DNA of 64,000 nucleotides from Pseudomonas syringae (GTDB lineage: Bacteria; Pseudomonadota; Gammaproteobacteria; Pseudomonadales; Pseudomonadaceae), in contig NZ_WKEQ01000024.1 in assembly GCF_021605415.1 (NCBI RefSeq), forward strand, positions 1 through 64,000. Reading direction: 5' to 3'. The position numbers were made by a program, and so were the translations under genes. Positions 1 to 8,210 of this stretch are shown one piece after another (the stretch's first letter is position 1; each line of letters begins with the position of its first letter). Under the pieces are notes generated by a model, which had not been told where the DNA came from, did no database searches, and saw only the letters and a list, made by a program, of their open reading frames with translations.

Positions 1-1284
1 CGCGCGAGGCGGCACAGATTCCTCCTGTTGGCGACAAACCCCCGCCCCCCCCAAAACAGTCGGACCCCCCCCCCCTCCCCCCGCCGCATCCAGCAACTTC
101 GCCAGGTTCGCCACAATCCGCCCCGTTGCGGCAAACGGATGTCCCGCCGCCAGCGAACTGCCTTTCACGTTCAATCGGCTGCGATCAATCGAGCCCAACG
201 GCGCGTCCAGTCCCAGCCGGGTTTGGCAATAATCCGCATCCTCCCAGGCCTTCAATGTGCACAGCACTTGCGCGGCAAATGCCTCGTGAATCTCGTAGTA
301 GTCGAAGTCCTGCAAGGTCAAACCGTTGCGCGCCAACAGGCGCGGCACCGCGTAGACCGGCGCCATCAGCAGTCCTTCGGCGCCGTTGACGAAATCCACC
401 GCCGCCGCTTCGCCGTCACGCAGGTACGCGAGGATTGGCAAGCCACGTTCCTTCGCCCACTCTTCACTGCCCAGCAACACCACCGAAGCGCCGTCGGTGA
501 GCGGCGTGGAATTGCCGGCGGTAAGAGTGCCCTTGGCGCTTTTTTCGAACGCCGGTTTCAAGGAAGCGAGTTTTTCCAGAGTCAGATCCGGGCGCAGGTT
601 GTTGTCGCGGGTCAGGCCGAGGAACGGTGTCATCAAGTCGTTGTGCCAGCCCTCGCTGTAAGCGGCAGCCATTTTCCGGTGGCTGTCGAGGGCCAGTTGA
701 TCCTGATCTTCGCGAGGAATATTCCAGGTCTGCGCCATCAGTTCGCAGTGTTGGCCCATCGACAGACCGGTGCGCGGTTCGCCGTTGCGCGGGAACTCCG
801 GGATCAGGTGTTGGGGACGCAATTGCAGAAATGTTTTCAGCTTGTCGCCGGTGGTTTTGGCGCGGTTGGCTTGCAAAAGAATTCTGCGCAATCCTTCGCC
901 CACGCTGATCGGCGCATCCGAGGTGGTATCGACGCCGCCGGCAATGCCGCATTCGATCTGGCCGAGGGCAATTTTATTGGCGACCAGCAGCGCCGCTTCC
1001 AGACCGGTGCCGCAGGCCTGTTGAATGTCATAGGCGGGCGTTGAGGGTGACAGGCGTGAGCCGAGCACGCATTCGCGGGTCAGGTTCATATCTCGTGACA
1101 ATTTCAACACGGCGCCGGCGACCACTTCGCCGATGCGCTGGCCATGCAGGTTGTAGCGTTCGATCAAGCCTTCAAGGGCGGCCGTAAGCATCGCCTGATT
1201 GCTGGCGGTGGCGTACGGCCCATTGGAGCGGGCGAACGGTATGCGGTTGCCCCCGATGATCGCGACGCGGCGCGGCTGACTCAT
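1..1284 (-). CDS. Thiolase (acetyl-CoA C-acyltransferase, FadI-like), partial at left edge
   Basis: Condensing/thiolytic enzyme that forms or cleaves 3-ketoacyl-CoA; cytoplasmic. The protein begins MSQPRRVAIIGGNRIPF at an ATG on the minus strand. Visible family motifs are the nucleophilic Cys in QQACGTGLEAA, the His in YEIHEAFA, and GHPFAATGGR. It lies divergent to the FabG-like and MaoC genes, which suggests one 3-ketoacyl/3-hydroxyacyl pathway. Up to about residue 400 (AKLLDAAG) the match to thiolases is good. After that the frame passes G homopolymers (positions 38-82 on the plus strand) and no longer reads like a thiolase, although the expected ICAA motif appears in another frame at about 7-18. 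The reading frame stays open to the window edge, so the true C-terminus is not seen. The family is clear; FadI versus an acetoacetyl-CoA-type thiolase is not settled. Confidence 0.85.
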   Translation of the reverse strand, partial: MSQPRRVAIIGGNRIPFARSNGPYATASNQAMLTAALEGLIERYNLHGQRIGEVVAGAVLKLSRDMNLTRECVLGSRLSPSTPAYDIQQACGTGLEAALLVANKIALGQIECGIAGGVDTTSDAPISVGEGLRRILLQANRAKTTGDKLKTFLQLRPQHLIPEFPRNGEPRTGLSMGQHCELMAQTWNIPREDQDQLALDSHRKMAAAYSEGWHNDLMTPFLGLTRDNNLRPDLTLEKLASLKPAFEKSAKGTLTAGNSTPLTDGASVVLLGSEEWAKERGLPILAYLRDGEAAAVDFVNGAEGLLMAPVYAVPRLLARNGLTLQDFDYYEIHEAFAAQVLCTLKAWEDADYCQTRLGLDAPLGSIDRSRLNVKGSSLAAGHPFAATGRIVANLAKLLDAAGGGGGGPTVLGGAGVCRQQEESVPPRA

Positions 1285-1319
1285 GAAGTGCTCCTTTTCA
1301 AATGATCGAGTTCACACAG

Positions 1320-1417
1320 ACCCTGTGGGAGCTGGCTTGCCAGCGATGGGGCCGAAGACATCCAACCGCTTCGGTGGCTGAGATTCCGCTATCGCTGGCA
1401 GCCTGCTCCCACAGGGT
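1320..1417. repeat. REP/BIME-type inverted repeat pair
   Basis: The left half begins ccctgtgggagctggcttgc and the right half ends with its near reverse complement (gcctgctcccacaggg). The two halves face each other around a spacer of about 50 bases. This is the 'gtgggagctggcttgccagcgat' type that recurs at 57408 and 60927 in this window. It sits between the divergent thiolase and FabG-like genes. Confidence 0.8.
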
Positions 1418-1551
1418 TGCGCGGTTCGGCAACAAAAAGTCCGAGGGCAAACTACGCTGCTGTGTTCCAGCTTAGGCCTTATTGCCCGAATCGAACGATT
1501 GATTGCCTTGGGCAGTCCACACTTTGAACCCCATCTTCTGGAGAGCGTTCC

Positions 1552-2904
1552 ATGTCTGACCGCTATATCGACTTCGCCAACTCATCCATCGGCCATCGTT
1601 TGGTCGGGGCCATTGGGCTGCCGTCGCCGGTGCGCCTGGAGCGCTGGCAGGCCGGGCGCCTGCGGCCGGTGGATGGCGCGTTGCTGATCGGTGGCGGGCC
1701 GCTGACGGCACAGGTCGCCGCGTTCGCCAATCGCCTGACCGAGTCCATTTACAGCTACGGCACCGAGTCCTCGCTCGCCACTGCATGGATTCCCGGCCAT
1801 GGCCCGAAGATCAAAGCCGTGGTCTTCGATGGCAGCCATTTGCAGCACACCGACGACCTCAAGCAACTGCGCGAATTCTTTCAGCCGCTGATGAAAAATC
1901 TCGACCACAGCGCCCATGTCGTGATCCTCGGTCGCGCCCCGGAAACCCTGAGCGAGGCGTTTGCCGCCAGTGCCCAGCGTGCCCTCGAAGGATTTTCCCG
2001 TTCGCTGGCCAAAGAGCTGCGCAGCGGCGGCACGTTGCAATTGATTTACGTGGGTGAAGGCGCCGAGTCGCAACTGGAAGGCCCGCTGCGGTTTTTCCTG
2101 TCGCCGAAAAGCGCGTTCATCTCCGGGCAAGTGATTCGCCTCACGGCTTGCGCGACTCAAGTCAGCGACTGGACGCGCCCGCTCGCCGGGCGCAAAGCGC
2201 TGGTCACCGGCGCGGCGAGGGGGATCGGCGCATCGATTGCCGAGACCCTTGCCCGGGACGGCGCCGAAGTCATTCTGCTTGACGTCCCTCAAGCCAAATC
2301 CGATCTCGACGCCCTCGCCGCACGGCTTGGCGGGCGCAGCATCACCCTCGACATCTGCGCCGAAGACGCCGCTGCGCAATTGACCGAACACCTGCCGGAC
2401 GGCCTCGACATTCTGGTGCACAACGCCGGCATCACCCGCGACAAAACCTTGGCCAATATGACTCCGGAGTTCTGGGACGCGGTGCTCGCGGTCAATCTCA
2501 ATGCGCCGCAAGTGCTGACCCAGGCATTGCTCGACAACGGCACCCTGCACGACAACGCGCGAGTCGTTTTACTCGCCTCGATCAGCGGCATTGCCGGCAA
2601 CCGCGGGCAAACCAACTACGCCACCAGTAAGGCCGGGCTGATCGGATTGGCCCAAGCCTGGGCACCGACGCTGCTTGAACGCGGCATCAACATCAACGCC
2701 GTGGCGCCGGGTTTTATCGAGACCCAAATGACCGCACACATGCCGTTCGGCTTGCGCGAAGCCGGGCGACGCATGAGTTCTCTCGGTCAGGGCGGCCTGC
2801 CGCAGGACGTCGCCGAAGCCGTGGCATGGCTGGCGCAACCGGGCACTGGCGCCTTCACCGGGCAGGCGCTGCGCGTCTGCGGACAAAGCGTGTTGGGAGC
2901 TTAG
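1552..2904 (+). CDS. High-molecular-weight FabG-like 3-oxoacyl reductase (SDR)
   Basis: Predicted NADP(H)-dependent reduction of 3-oxoacyl thioesters, cytoplasmic. At 450 residues it is about 200 longer than ordinary FabG. The C-terminal half is a classical short-chain dehydrogenase with TGAARGIG at about 219-226, HNAG, the catalytic Ser region LASISG, and YATSK with Tyr356 and Lys360. The N-terminal ~200 residues form the extra domain seen in FabG4-type proteins. The ATG is preceded by ggagagcgttcc, a good ribosome binding site. The MaoC gene follows after 3 bases, and the thiolase is divergent, so a reductase-dehydratase-thiolase set acting on acyl-CoA is likely. The physiological substrate is unknown. 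Confidence 0.88.
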   Translation: MSDRYIDFANSSIGHRLVGAIGLPSPVRLERWQAGRLRPVDGALLIGGGPLTAQVAAFANRLTESIYSYGTESSLATAWIPGHGPKIKAVVFDGSHLQHTDDLKQLREFFQPLMKNLDHSAHVVILGRAPETLSEAFAASAQRALEGFSRSLAKELRSGGTLQLIYVGEGAESQLEGPLRFFLSPKSAFISGQVIRLTACATQVSDWTRPLAGRKALVTGAARGIGASIAETLARDGAEVILLDVPQAKSDLDALAARLGGRSITLDICAEDAAAQLTEHLPDGLDILVHNAGITRDKTLANMTPEFWDAVLAVNLNAPQVLTQALLDNGTLHDNARVVLLASISGIAGNRGQTNYATSKAGLIGLAQAWAPTLLERGININAVAPGFIETQMTAHMPFGLREAGRRMSSLGQGGLPQDVAEAVAWLAQPGTGAFTGQALRVCGQSVLGA

Positions 2905-2907
2905 AAA

Positions 2908-3762
2908 ATGGGCATCGAATGGCAAACGCTGGATCGCGAACCGAGCCTGCCGGGGTTGTACACCCGCGCGGCCACTCGGCGAAAAATCACTGGCAATACG
3001 CTGCCTGACGAGGGCTTGCGTTGCGCGGTAGAGGTCGATGGCAAACGTCTTGCGGCGTATCGCAAGGTCTGCGGATTCGTTGATGACGGCTTGCTGCCGC
3101 CGACCTACCCACACGTCCTCGCGTTCGCCCTGCAAATGCAATTGCTCACCGCCAAGGATTTTCCTTTTCCGCTGCTGGGGTTGATCCATTTGAGCAACCG
3201 CATCCGCGTGTTGCGTCCGATGGGCGGGGTCACTCGGGCGCAAGTCAGCGTGCGCGTGCAGAATCTGCAACCCCATCCCAAAGGCGCTACGTTCGATCTG
3301 CTGACGACCCTCGACGATCAGCTCGGGCCGCTGTGGGAAGCCGAGAGCCAGATGCTTTGTCGCGGGGTGAAACTGGACGGCGAGGCCGTTGAACAGCACT
3401 GGGAGCCTTCGCAAGTATTAAGCGAAGTGGCGCACTGGAAGGCACCGGCAGATATTGGCCGGCAATACGCCAAGGTGTCAGGCGACTACAACCCGATTCA
3501 CCTCAGCGCCGCTAGCGCCAAACTGTTCGGATTCCCCACGGCCATCGCCCACGGGTTGTGGAACAAGGCCCGCACGATCGCGGCGCTGGGTGAGCATCTG
3601 CCGAAGGCCAATGTCGAGATCGTCGCGCACTTTCGCAAACCGGTGCGGTTACCCAGCGAGGTGACATTGCTCGCCAGTGCAGCGGGGTCGAGTGGGGATT
3701 TGCGCCTGATCGGCGCCAACGATCTGGAGCACATGGTGGGTTGCTGGCAGCCCATCGCCTGA
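2908..3762 (+). CDS. MaoC-family (R)-specific enoyl hydratase/dehydratase
   Basis: Hot-dog-fold hydratase expected to interconvert 3-hydroxyacyl and enoyl thioesters. The protein has 284 residues with a double hot-dog length. The C-terminal half carries the MaoC signature SGDYNPIHLS followed by FPTAIAHGLW, which provides the Asp and His of the hydratase site. It starts 3 bases after the FabG-like gene and is clearly in the same transcript. A role in 3-hydroxyacyl-CoA turnover together with the neighbouring reductase and thiolase is an inference from context. Confidence 0.85.
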   Translation: MGIEWQTLDREPSLPGLYTRAATRRKITGNTLPDEGLRCAVEVDGKRLAAYRKVCGFVDDGLLPPTYPHVLAFALQMQLLTAKDFPFPLLGLIHLSNRIRVLRPMGGVTRAQVSVRVQNLQPHPKGATFDLLTTLDDQLGPLWEAESQMLCRGVKLDGEAVEQHWEPSQVLSEVAHWKAPADIGRQYAKVSGDYNPIHLSAASAKLFGFPTAIAHGLWNKARTIAALGEHLPKANVEIVAHFRKPVRLPSEVTLLASAAGSSGDLRLIGANDLEHMVGCWQPIA

Positions 3763-3920
3763 CCTTCGTTGCGCAGAGATACCCGGCGATGAGCATGGGT
3801 GGGCAGGCGCACCGTAACCCCACAGAAACCGGGCTGAGGCACCCGTCAGGCCGTCATTGCTGGCAAGCCAGCGCCCTCTGCACCTGTCGCCCCTTTGGAT
3901 GTGATCGTGGGGGTGGGCAC

Positions 3921-4478
3921 TCAGCGCGGCGGATAATTCGCAAGGATTTTCGCGACGGTCTCGCGCACGGCGTTGCTGCGATCGGTCGGGTTGGTGGTGC
4001 GGCTGAGCATTTGCTCGTCGCTGCCGCGCCAGACCAGTTTGCCGTCCTTGCCGTCGAGCAGGTCGACCTGGATGGTCGCGACCTTGTAGGTCACGTTGCG
4101 GGTTTCGTTGTACATCGGGCCGCCCCAATAACCGTTCCAGGGGCCACCCCAGCCGCCGCCGTAATTGGTCGTCACTTGCTGCTGACGATCTTCGACGATC
4201 AGGTAAGTCTGCACATTCAGATCACCCTTGGCGCCGGCAGCGGCCGGACGCAAGCCACGTTGATCGAGTTGATCGGCGACGGCCTGGCGGATGCGTTGTT
4301 CGGTGAGGTCGCTCTTGATCCGTGGATCATCCGGTCGGTATTGCAGCGATGGCTCCTTCCAGCTCCAACTGCGATACGCGGCGAAGTCGCGGCTGGCGTC
4401 GAAATCATGGTTGACCTGGTTGGCGGCGCAAGCACTGAGCAGTGCAGCCATGGCCAGTAAAGCGAGTCGGCGGAACAT
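3921..4478 (-). CDS. DUF4136 lipoprotein
   Basis: The start MFRRLALLAMAALLSAC has a lipobox (LSAC) and a GGAG site upstream (ccggagaaatatc), so I prefer this ATG to one 16 codons upstream. The 185-residue product is a predicted lipoprotein, probably in the outer membrane. The mature part has the DUF4136 pattern: DFDASRDFAAYRSWSW near the start, then DQRGLRP, a Gly/Tyr-rich stretch around GGGWGGPWNGYWGG, and VDLLDGKDGKLVWRG. Function is unknown. The next gene downstream of its 5' end (4533-5150) is a second member of the same family, suggesting duplication. Confidence 0.85.
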   Translation of the reverse strand: MFRRLALLAMAALLSACAANQVNHDFDASRDFAAYRSWSWKEPSLQYRPDDPRIKSDLTEQRIRQAVADQLDQRGLRPAAAGAKGDLNVQTYLIVEDRQQQVTTNYGGGWGGPWNGYWGGPMYNETRNVTYKVATIQVDLLDGKDGKLVWRGSDEQMLSRTTNPTDRSNAVRETVAKILANYPPR

Positions 4479-4532
4479 GATATTTCTCCGGTGGAAAACA
4501 TGAAGCTGCACAGGCTTCTGATTCACGGGAAG

Positions 4533-5150
4533 CTAGCTGGGAGGATACGCCGACATGGCCTTTTCCACAGCCTCGCGGATCGCATCGCCGCGTTCGATCT
4601 GATTACCTTTCGTGCCGGTTTCGGCGCTGGCGCTCCAGACGGGCTGGCCGGTGCCGGCGTCGAACAGATCGACACGCACCACCACAACCTGTTCCTGATA
4701 CGTGCGCATGATCGGCACCGAGTTGTACATACCGTAGCCTCGACCATAACGGTCATAGCCGCTATAACCGGCACCGCCGTAATAACCGTAGTCGTCCCGT
4801 ACCTGACGCAACCGCGTTTCCAGACGCAGATCAGCGCTGACCAGGACATCGGCTGGCTGATTGTCACGCAATGGACGCAAGCCACGTTGGTCAAGGGCAT
4901 TGCTGACCGCTTCGGCCACTTGCGCCGAATCCGCCCACGCCGTGCCCGGCGGCAGATGCCCGTTAAGCCACGCCCAACTGCGATAGCGCCCGTAATCACG
5001 CGCAGGTGCCGGGTAGGCGCTGCGGTCGAACGTGCTGGCGGCTTGCGGCGGCGCCGGCGGCAGAGGCCGGGAATCCGCCACATACGGGTTGCTGCCCTGA
5101 CAAGCGGCCAGCCCCAGACAGATCAGTAGTAACCCCGAATGAGTTTTCAT
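4533..5150 (-). CDS. DUF4136 lipoprotein (paralogue of the neighbour)
   Basis: The 205-residue protein begins [17 protein letters not shown], with a lipobox ending at Cys17. It shares with the 3921-4478 product the features [17 protein letters not shown], a Gly/Tyr-rich centre, and [15 protein letters not shown] followed by a YPPS C-terminus. The two genes are separated by 54 bases and point the same way, so tandem duplication is likely. The family has no known biochemical role; a cell-envelope location is inferred from the lipobox. Confidence 0.85.
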   Translation of the reverse strand: MKTHSGLLLICLGLAACQGSNPYVADSRPLPPAPPQAASTFDRSAYPAPARDYGRYRSWAWLNGHLPPGTAWADSAQVAEAVSNALDQRGLRPLRDNQPADVLVSADLRLETRLRQVRDDYGYYGGAGYSGYDRYGRGYGMYNSVPIMRTYQEQVVVVRVDLFDAGTGQPVWSASAETGTKGNQIERGDAIREAVEKAMSAYPPS

Positions 5151-5162
5151 CTCGCGCTCCGA

Positions 5163-5912
5163 TCAGATCGGCCGGCAGATCCAGTGCAGATAACGCCCAA
5201 GCCCGGCGAAGCTCGGGTGACGACGGTGTGCAAGCTCCATTTCCAGCAAGTCCGCCAGTTCGGCGCGGGCCTGGAATTCCACCGGCATGTAATCGTGGAA
5301 AACCCGGACTCCGCTCTGGGTTTCGACCCGCCACAGGTCTTCGAGTTGCGTTGCAAGTTCACGCGGGTCGAGGGGCTGTTGCGGGGTCAGGCTCTGCTTC
5401 TCGCCGGCCATGACGTTTTTGCGCATTTTCTTGAAATGGCCTTTGAGCAGGTTGCGATAAATCAGCGCATCGCGGTTGTAGAACGCCAGCGACAACCAGC
5501 CGCCCGGCGTGGTCAATTGATGCAGCACCGGCAGGATCGCGTGGGGTTCGGCCAGCCATTCCAGCACGGCGTGGCAGATCACCAGGTCGTAAGGTTCGGT
5601 GAGCTGACCGAGCAGTTCCTGCCATGGCGCCTGAATGAACGTCGCCGTTTGCCCGGCGTCGGCAAAGCGCTGGCGCGCGCCGTCGAGCATGGGTTCGGCC
5701 GGCTCGGCCAGCGTCACATCATGCCCGCGCTCGGCCAGCCACAACGACATGTGGCCTAGCCCGGCGCCGATGTCGAGCACCCGCAACGGGCGATCCGGCA
5801 GCGCTTCGGCCAGATCCGCCTGCAATACCGCAAGACGAATGGCACCCTTGGCGCCGCCGTAGATTTTTTCAGCGAAACGGGTCGCCAACTGATCGAAATG
5901 ACGGTCGCTCAT
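5163..5912 (-). CDS. cmoM: tRNA 5-carboxymethoxyuridine methyltransferase CmoM (SmtA)
   Basis: Predicted to use S-adenosylmethionine to methylate cmo5U34 to mcmo5U34 in tRNA. The 249-residue protein has the methyltransferase motif RVLDIGAGLGHMSLWLAERG, HAVLEWLAEPHAIL, the CmoM-typical LSLAFYNRDAL, and SGVRVFHDYMP, all laid out as in the E. coli protein. The ATG overlaps the stop of the upstream MazG-like gene (TGATG), so they are translated together. The call is firm at family level. Confidence 0.88.
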   Translation of the reverse strand: MSDRHFDQLATRFAEKIYGGAKGAIRLAVLQADLAEALPDRPLRVLDIGAGLGHMSLWLAERGHDVTLAEPAEPMLDGARQRFADAGQTATFIQAPWQELLGQLTEPYDLVICHAVLEWLAEPHAILPVLHQLTTPGGWLSLAFYNRDALIYRNLLKGHFKKMRKNVMAGEKQSLTPQQPLDPRELATQLEDLWRVETQSGVRVFHDYMPVEFQARAELADLLEMELAHRRHPSFAGLGRYLHWICRPI

Positions 5913-6214
5913 CAGCTGAACCGCCGTTCGCTGTCAGCGAGCTTGCTGCGCACCACTTCATTCATGTCCAGCCCCAGCTCGCTGCACAGCAGCAACAGAT
6001 ACAACACGATATCGCCAACTTCCTGCCCGGCGTGGGCGAGTTTGTCTGCTGGCAACTGCCGCGATTGGTCCTCAGTCAGCCACTGGAAGATTTCCACCAG
6101 CTCGGACATTTCCACGCTCGCGGCCATCGCCAGATTTTTCGGGCTGTGAAATTGCCGCCAGTCATTACGGTCGCGGATGGCGTGCAGGCGTTCGGTCAGT
6201 TCAACAAGGTTCAT
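5912..6214 (-). CDS. MazG-like nucleotide pyrophosphohydrolase
   Basis: A small (100-residue) all-alpha NTP pyrophosphatase-like protein. Metal-binding acidic residues are visible in VEMSELVEIFQWL (Glu35, Glu38) and QEVGDIVLYLLLL (Glu65, Asp68). The start is set by caggagaacccg before the ATG at 6214; the open frame extends upstream without such a site. It is translationally coupled to cmoM (TGATG). It may clean up non-canonical nucleotides; the substrate is not known. Confidence 0.82.
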   Translation of the reverse strand: MNLVELTERLHAIRDRNDWRQFHSPKNLAMAASVEMSELVEIFQWLTEDQSRQLPADKLAHAGQEVGDIVLYLLLLCSELGLDMNEVVRSKLADSERRFS

Positions 6215-6275
6215 CGGGTTCTCCTGAAGGCGTATAGCTTCGGGGGGATGCCGACTGAACGCAAGCTGCAACCTT

Positions 6276-6360
6276 CAGGAGCGAGCCTGCTCGCGATGGC
6301 GGTGTGTCATTCCAGTTGAGTTGCCTGACACAATGCAATCGCGAGCAGGCTCACTCCTAC
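6276..6360. repeat. REP-type inverted repeat (gagcctgctcgcgat family)
   Basis: Two facing copies of a gagcctgctcgcgat-type palindrome (left caggagcgagcctgctcgcg, right cgcgagcaggctcactcct) flank a spacer of roughly 45 bases, between the MazG-like gene and the divergent small membrane protein gene. The same sequence family recurs at 62597-62687. Confidence 0.8.
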
Positions 6361-6446
6361 CGGTTTGGTGTGAACGCTCTATAGTGCAGGGAACTCGGCC
6401 GCTTATATTGCGGCCCAAGGATTCAGACTTTCATCAGGATGCACAC

Positions 6447-6740
6447 ATGCAGGTAGAAAGCTTTTTCGAATGGCTCGGCCAGGCACTGGGTTCGGTCATC
6501 CGGTTTATCGTCGACGGCTTGAGCGGACTGTTCAACATCCTGAGCGATGCCGGTGGCAATTTTGTCGAGGGGCTGTCACGCACGCTGGGGATGGACACGT
6601 CGATCATCAGCATCATTGCGTTGATTGTCGGGTTGATGCTGTTGTGGTCGGCGATTCGGGCGTTCATGAATGCCTCGATCATTGCCGGGATCATCTGGTT
6701 GTTGCTGGGGTTGTGGTTGTTGAGCTGGATTATTCACTGA
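6447..6740 (+). CDS. Small integral membrane protein, function unknown
   Basis: The 97-residue product begins MQVESFFEWLGQALG. It has two hydrophobic helices, about 48-65 (SIIALIVGLMLLWSAI) and about 72-95 (IIAGIIWLLLGLWLLSW). The ATG follows caggatgcacac, giving an AGGA site. No catalytic motif is visible. It is a short conserved-looking protein of unknown role, divergent from the MazG-cmoM unit. Confidence 0.7.
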   Translation: MQVESFFEWLGQALGSVIRFIVDGLSGLFNILSDAGGNFVEGLSRTLGMDTSIISIIALIVGLMLLWSAIRAFMNASIIAGIIWLLLGLWLLSWIIH

Positions 6741-6749
6741 CCGTTTGCA

Positions 6750-6798
6750 AACCTCCCCTCGCCCCTCATGGGGCCGAGGGCTGGGGTGAGAGGGATGG
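6750..6798. repeat. Short palindromic intergenic repeat
   Basis: The sequence ctcccctcgcccctc and ggctggggtgagaggg are roughly inverted around tgggg. It resembles a dispersed intergenic element common in gammaproteobacteria. It lies between the small membrane protein gene and the MATE gene and may act as a weak terminator. Confidence 0.5.
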
Positions 6799-6860
6799 AT
6801 TCTGGATTCACTGCAAAGCCCGAATGAATCGCTACAATGCCGCTCCCCCAAGGAGCCTGC

Positions 6861-8210
6861 ATGTCCAACCTGATCGCCGACTGGCGCGACCGACCGACTC
6901 ACCGTCGCGTCTGGGGCCTCGCCGCCCCCATGATCCTTTCCAATATTTCCGTGCCGCTGGTGGCGCTGGTCGACAGCACCGTCATCGGCCATTTGCCCCA
7001 CGCCCATCAATTGGGCGCCGTCGCCGTGGGCGCCAGCCTGTACACCTTTCTGGCCTGGGCGATGGGGTTTCTGCGCATGGGCACCACCGGATTTGCCGCT
7101 CAGGCGGCCGGACGCAGTGACGGCACGGCGCTGCGGCAAATCCTGTTGCAAGGCCTGTTGCTGGCGATGGGCCTGGCGCTGCTGCTCGGTTCGCTGGGCA
7201 TTCCTCTGAGCGGTGTTGCGTTGCATTTCATGCAACCGTCGGCGGAGCTCGACCAACTGACCCGTGATTTTTTCCACACTCGCCTTTTCGGATTGCCGGC
7301 GGCACTGGCCAGTTACGCACTGGTCGGCTGGTTCCTGGGCACCCAGAATGCCCGGGCACCGCTGGCGATTCTGTTAACCACCAACCTGATCAACATCGCG
7401 CTCAATCTTTGGTTCGTCATCGGCCTCGACTGGGGCGTGGTCGGTTCGGCCCGCGCTTCGGTGATCGCCGAATGGAGCGGCGCCCTGCTCGGCCTGCTGT
7501 TGACCCGAAAGGCCTTGCGCGCCTATCCCGGGCATATCGTCTGGGCCGCGTTGCGCGTGTGGCAGAGCTGGCGGCCATTGCTGGCGGTCAACCGCGACAT
7601 TTTCATCCGCAGCCTGGCGCTGCAATCGGTGTTTTTTCTGATCACGGTGCAAGGCGCGCGACTGGGCGATGCGACGGTTGCCGCCAATGCCTTGCTGCTC
7701 AATGGCCTGCTGTTGACCGCTCACGCACTGGACGGTCTGGCCCACGCCGTCGAAGCCTTGTGCGGACACGCCATTGGCGCGCGCGATCGCCTCGCCTTGC
7801 GCCGCTCGCTGGTGGTAGCGGGCGGCTGGTCGTTGCTGGCCAGTGTGGCGTTTGCGGTTCTGTTTCTGTTCGGCGGGCATTTGTTCATCGAGATGCAGAC
7901 CAACATCCAGAGCGTGCGCGACACGGCGTTCATCTATCTGCCCTACCTCGCCGTCTTGCCGCTGATTGCCGTGTGGAGTTATTTGCTCGACGGCCTGTTC
8001 ATCGGCGCCACCCGCGCGCGGGAGATGCGCAACGGCATGCTGTTGACCGTGTTGCTGATGCTGCCGTTCGCCTGGGCGCTGCAAGGTTTCGGCAATCATG
8101 GCCTGTGGATTTCATTCCTGTTGTTCATGGTTGTACGCAGCCTGACGCTCGGGGGATTCGCAATCTGGTTGCGGCGCAATGACGGCTGGTTCAGCGGCGG
8201 CATTCACTGA
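6861..8210 (+). CDS. MATE family efflux transporter (DinF-like)
   Basis: The 449-residue inner-membrane protein has about 12 hydrophobic segments. The N-terminal segment RRVWGLAAPMILSNISVPLV followed by LVDSTVIGHL is typical of the DinF branch of MATE cation/drug antiporters. The start is the ATG after aaggagcctgc, eight codons inside the longest open frame. It overlaps the end of the convergent hydrolase gene by 7 bases. Substrate cannot be read from sequence. Confidence 0.87.
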   Translation: MSNLIADWRDRPTHRRVWGLAAPMILSNISVPLVALVDSTVIGHLPHAHQLGAVAVGASLYTFLAWAMGFLRMGTTGFAAQAAGRSDGTALRQILLQGLLLAMGLALLLGSLGIPLSGVALHFMQPSAELDQLTRDFFHTRLFGLPAALASYALVGWFLGTQNARAPLAILLTTNLINIALNLWFVIGLDWGVVGSARASVIAEWSGALLGLLLTRKALRAYPGHIVWAALRVWQSWRPLLAVNRDIFIRSLALQSVFFLITVQGARLGDATVAANALLLNGLLLTAHALDGLAHAVEALCGHAIGARDRLALRRSLVVAGGWSLLASVAFAVLFLFGGHLFIEMQTNIQSVRDTAFIYLPYLAVLPLIAVWSYLLDGLFIGATRAREMRNGMLLTVLLMLPFAWALQGFGNHGLWISFLLFMVVRSLTLGGFAIWLRRNDGWFSGGIH

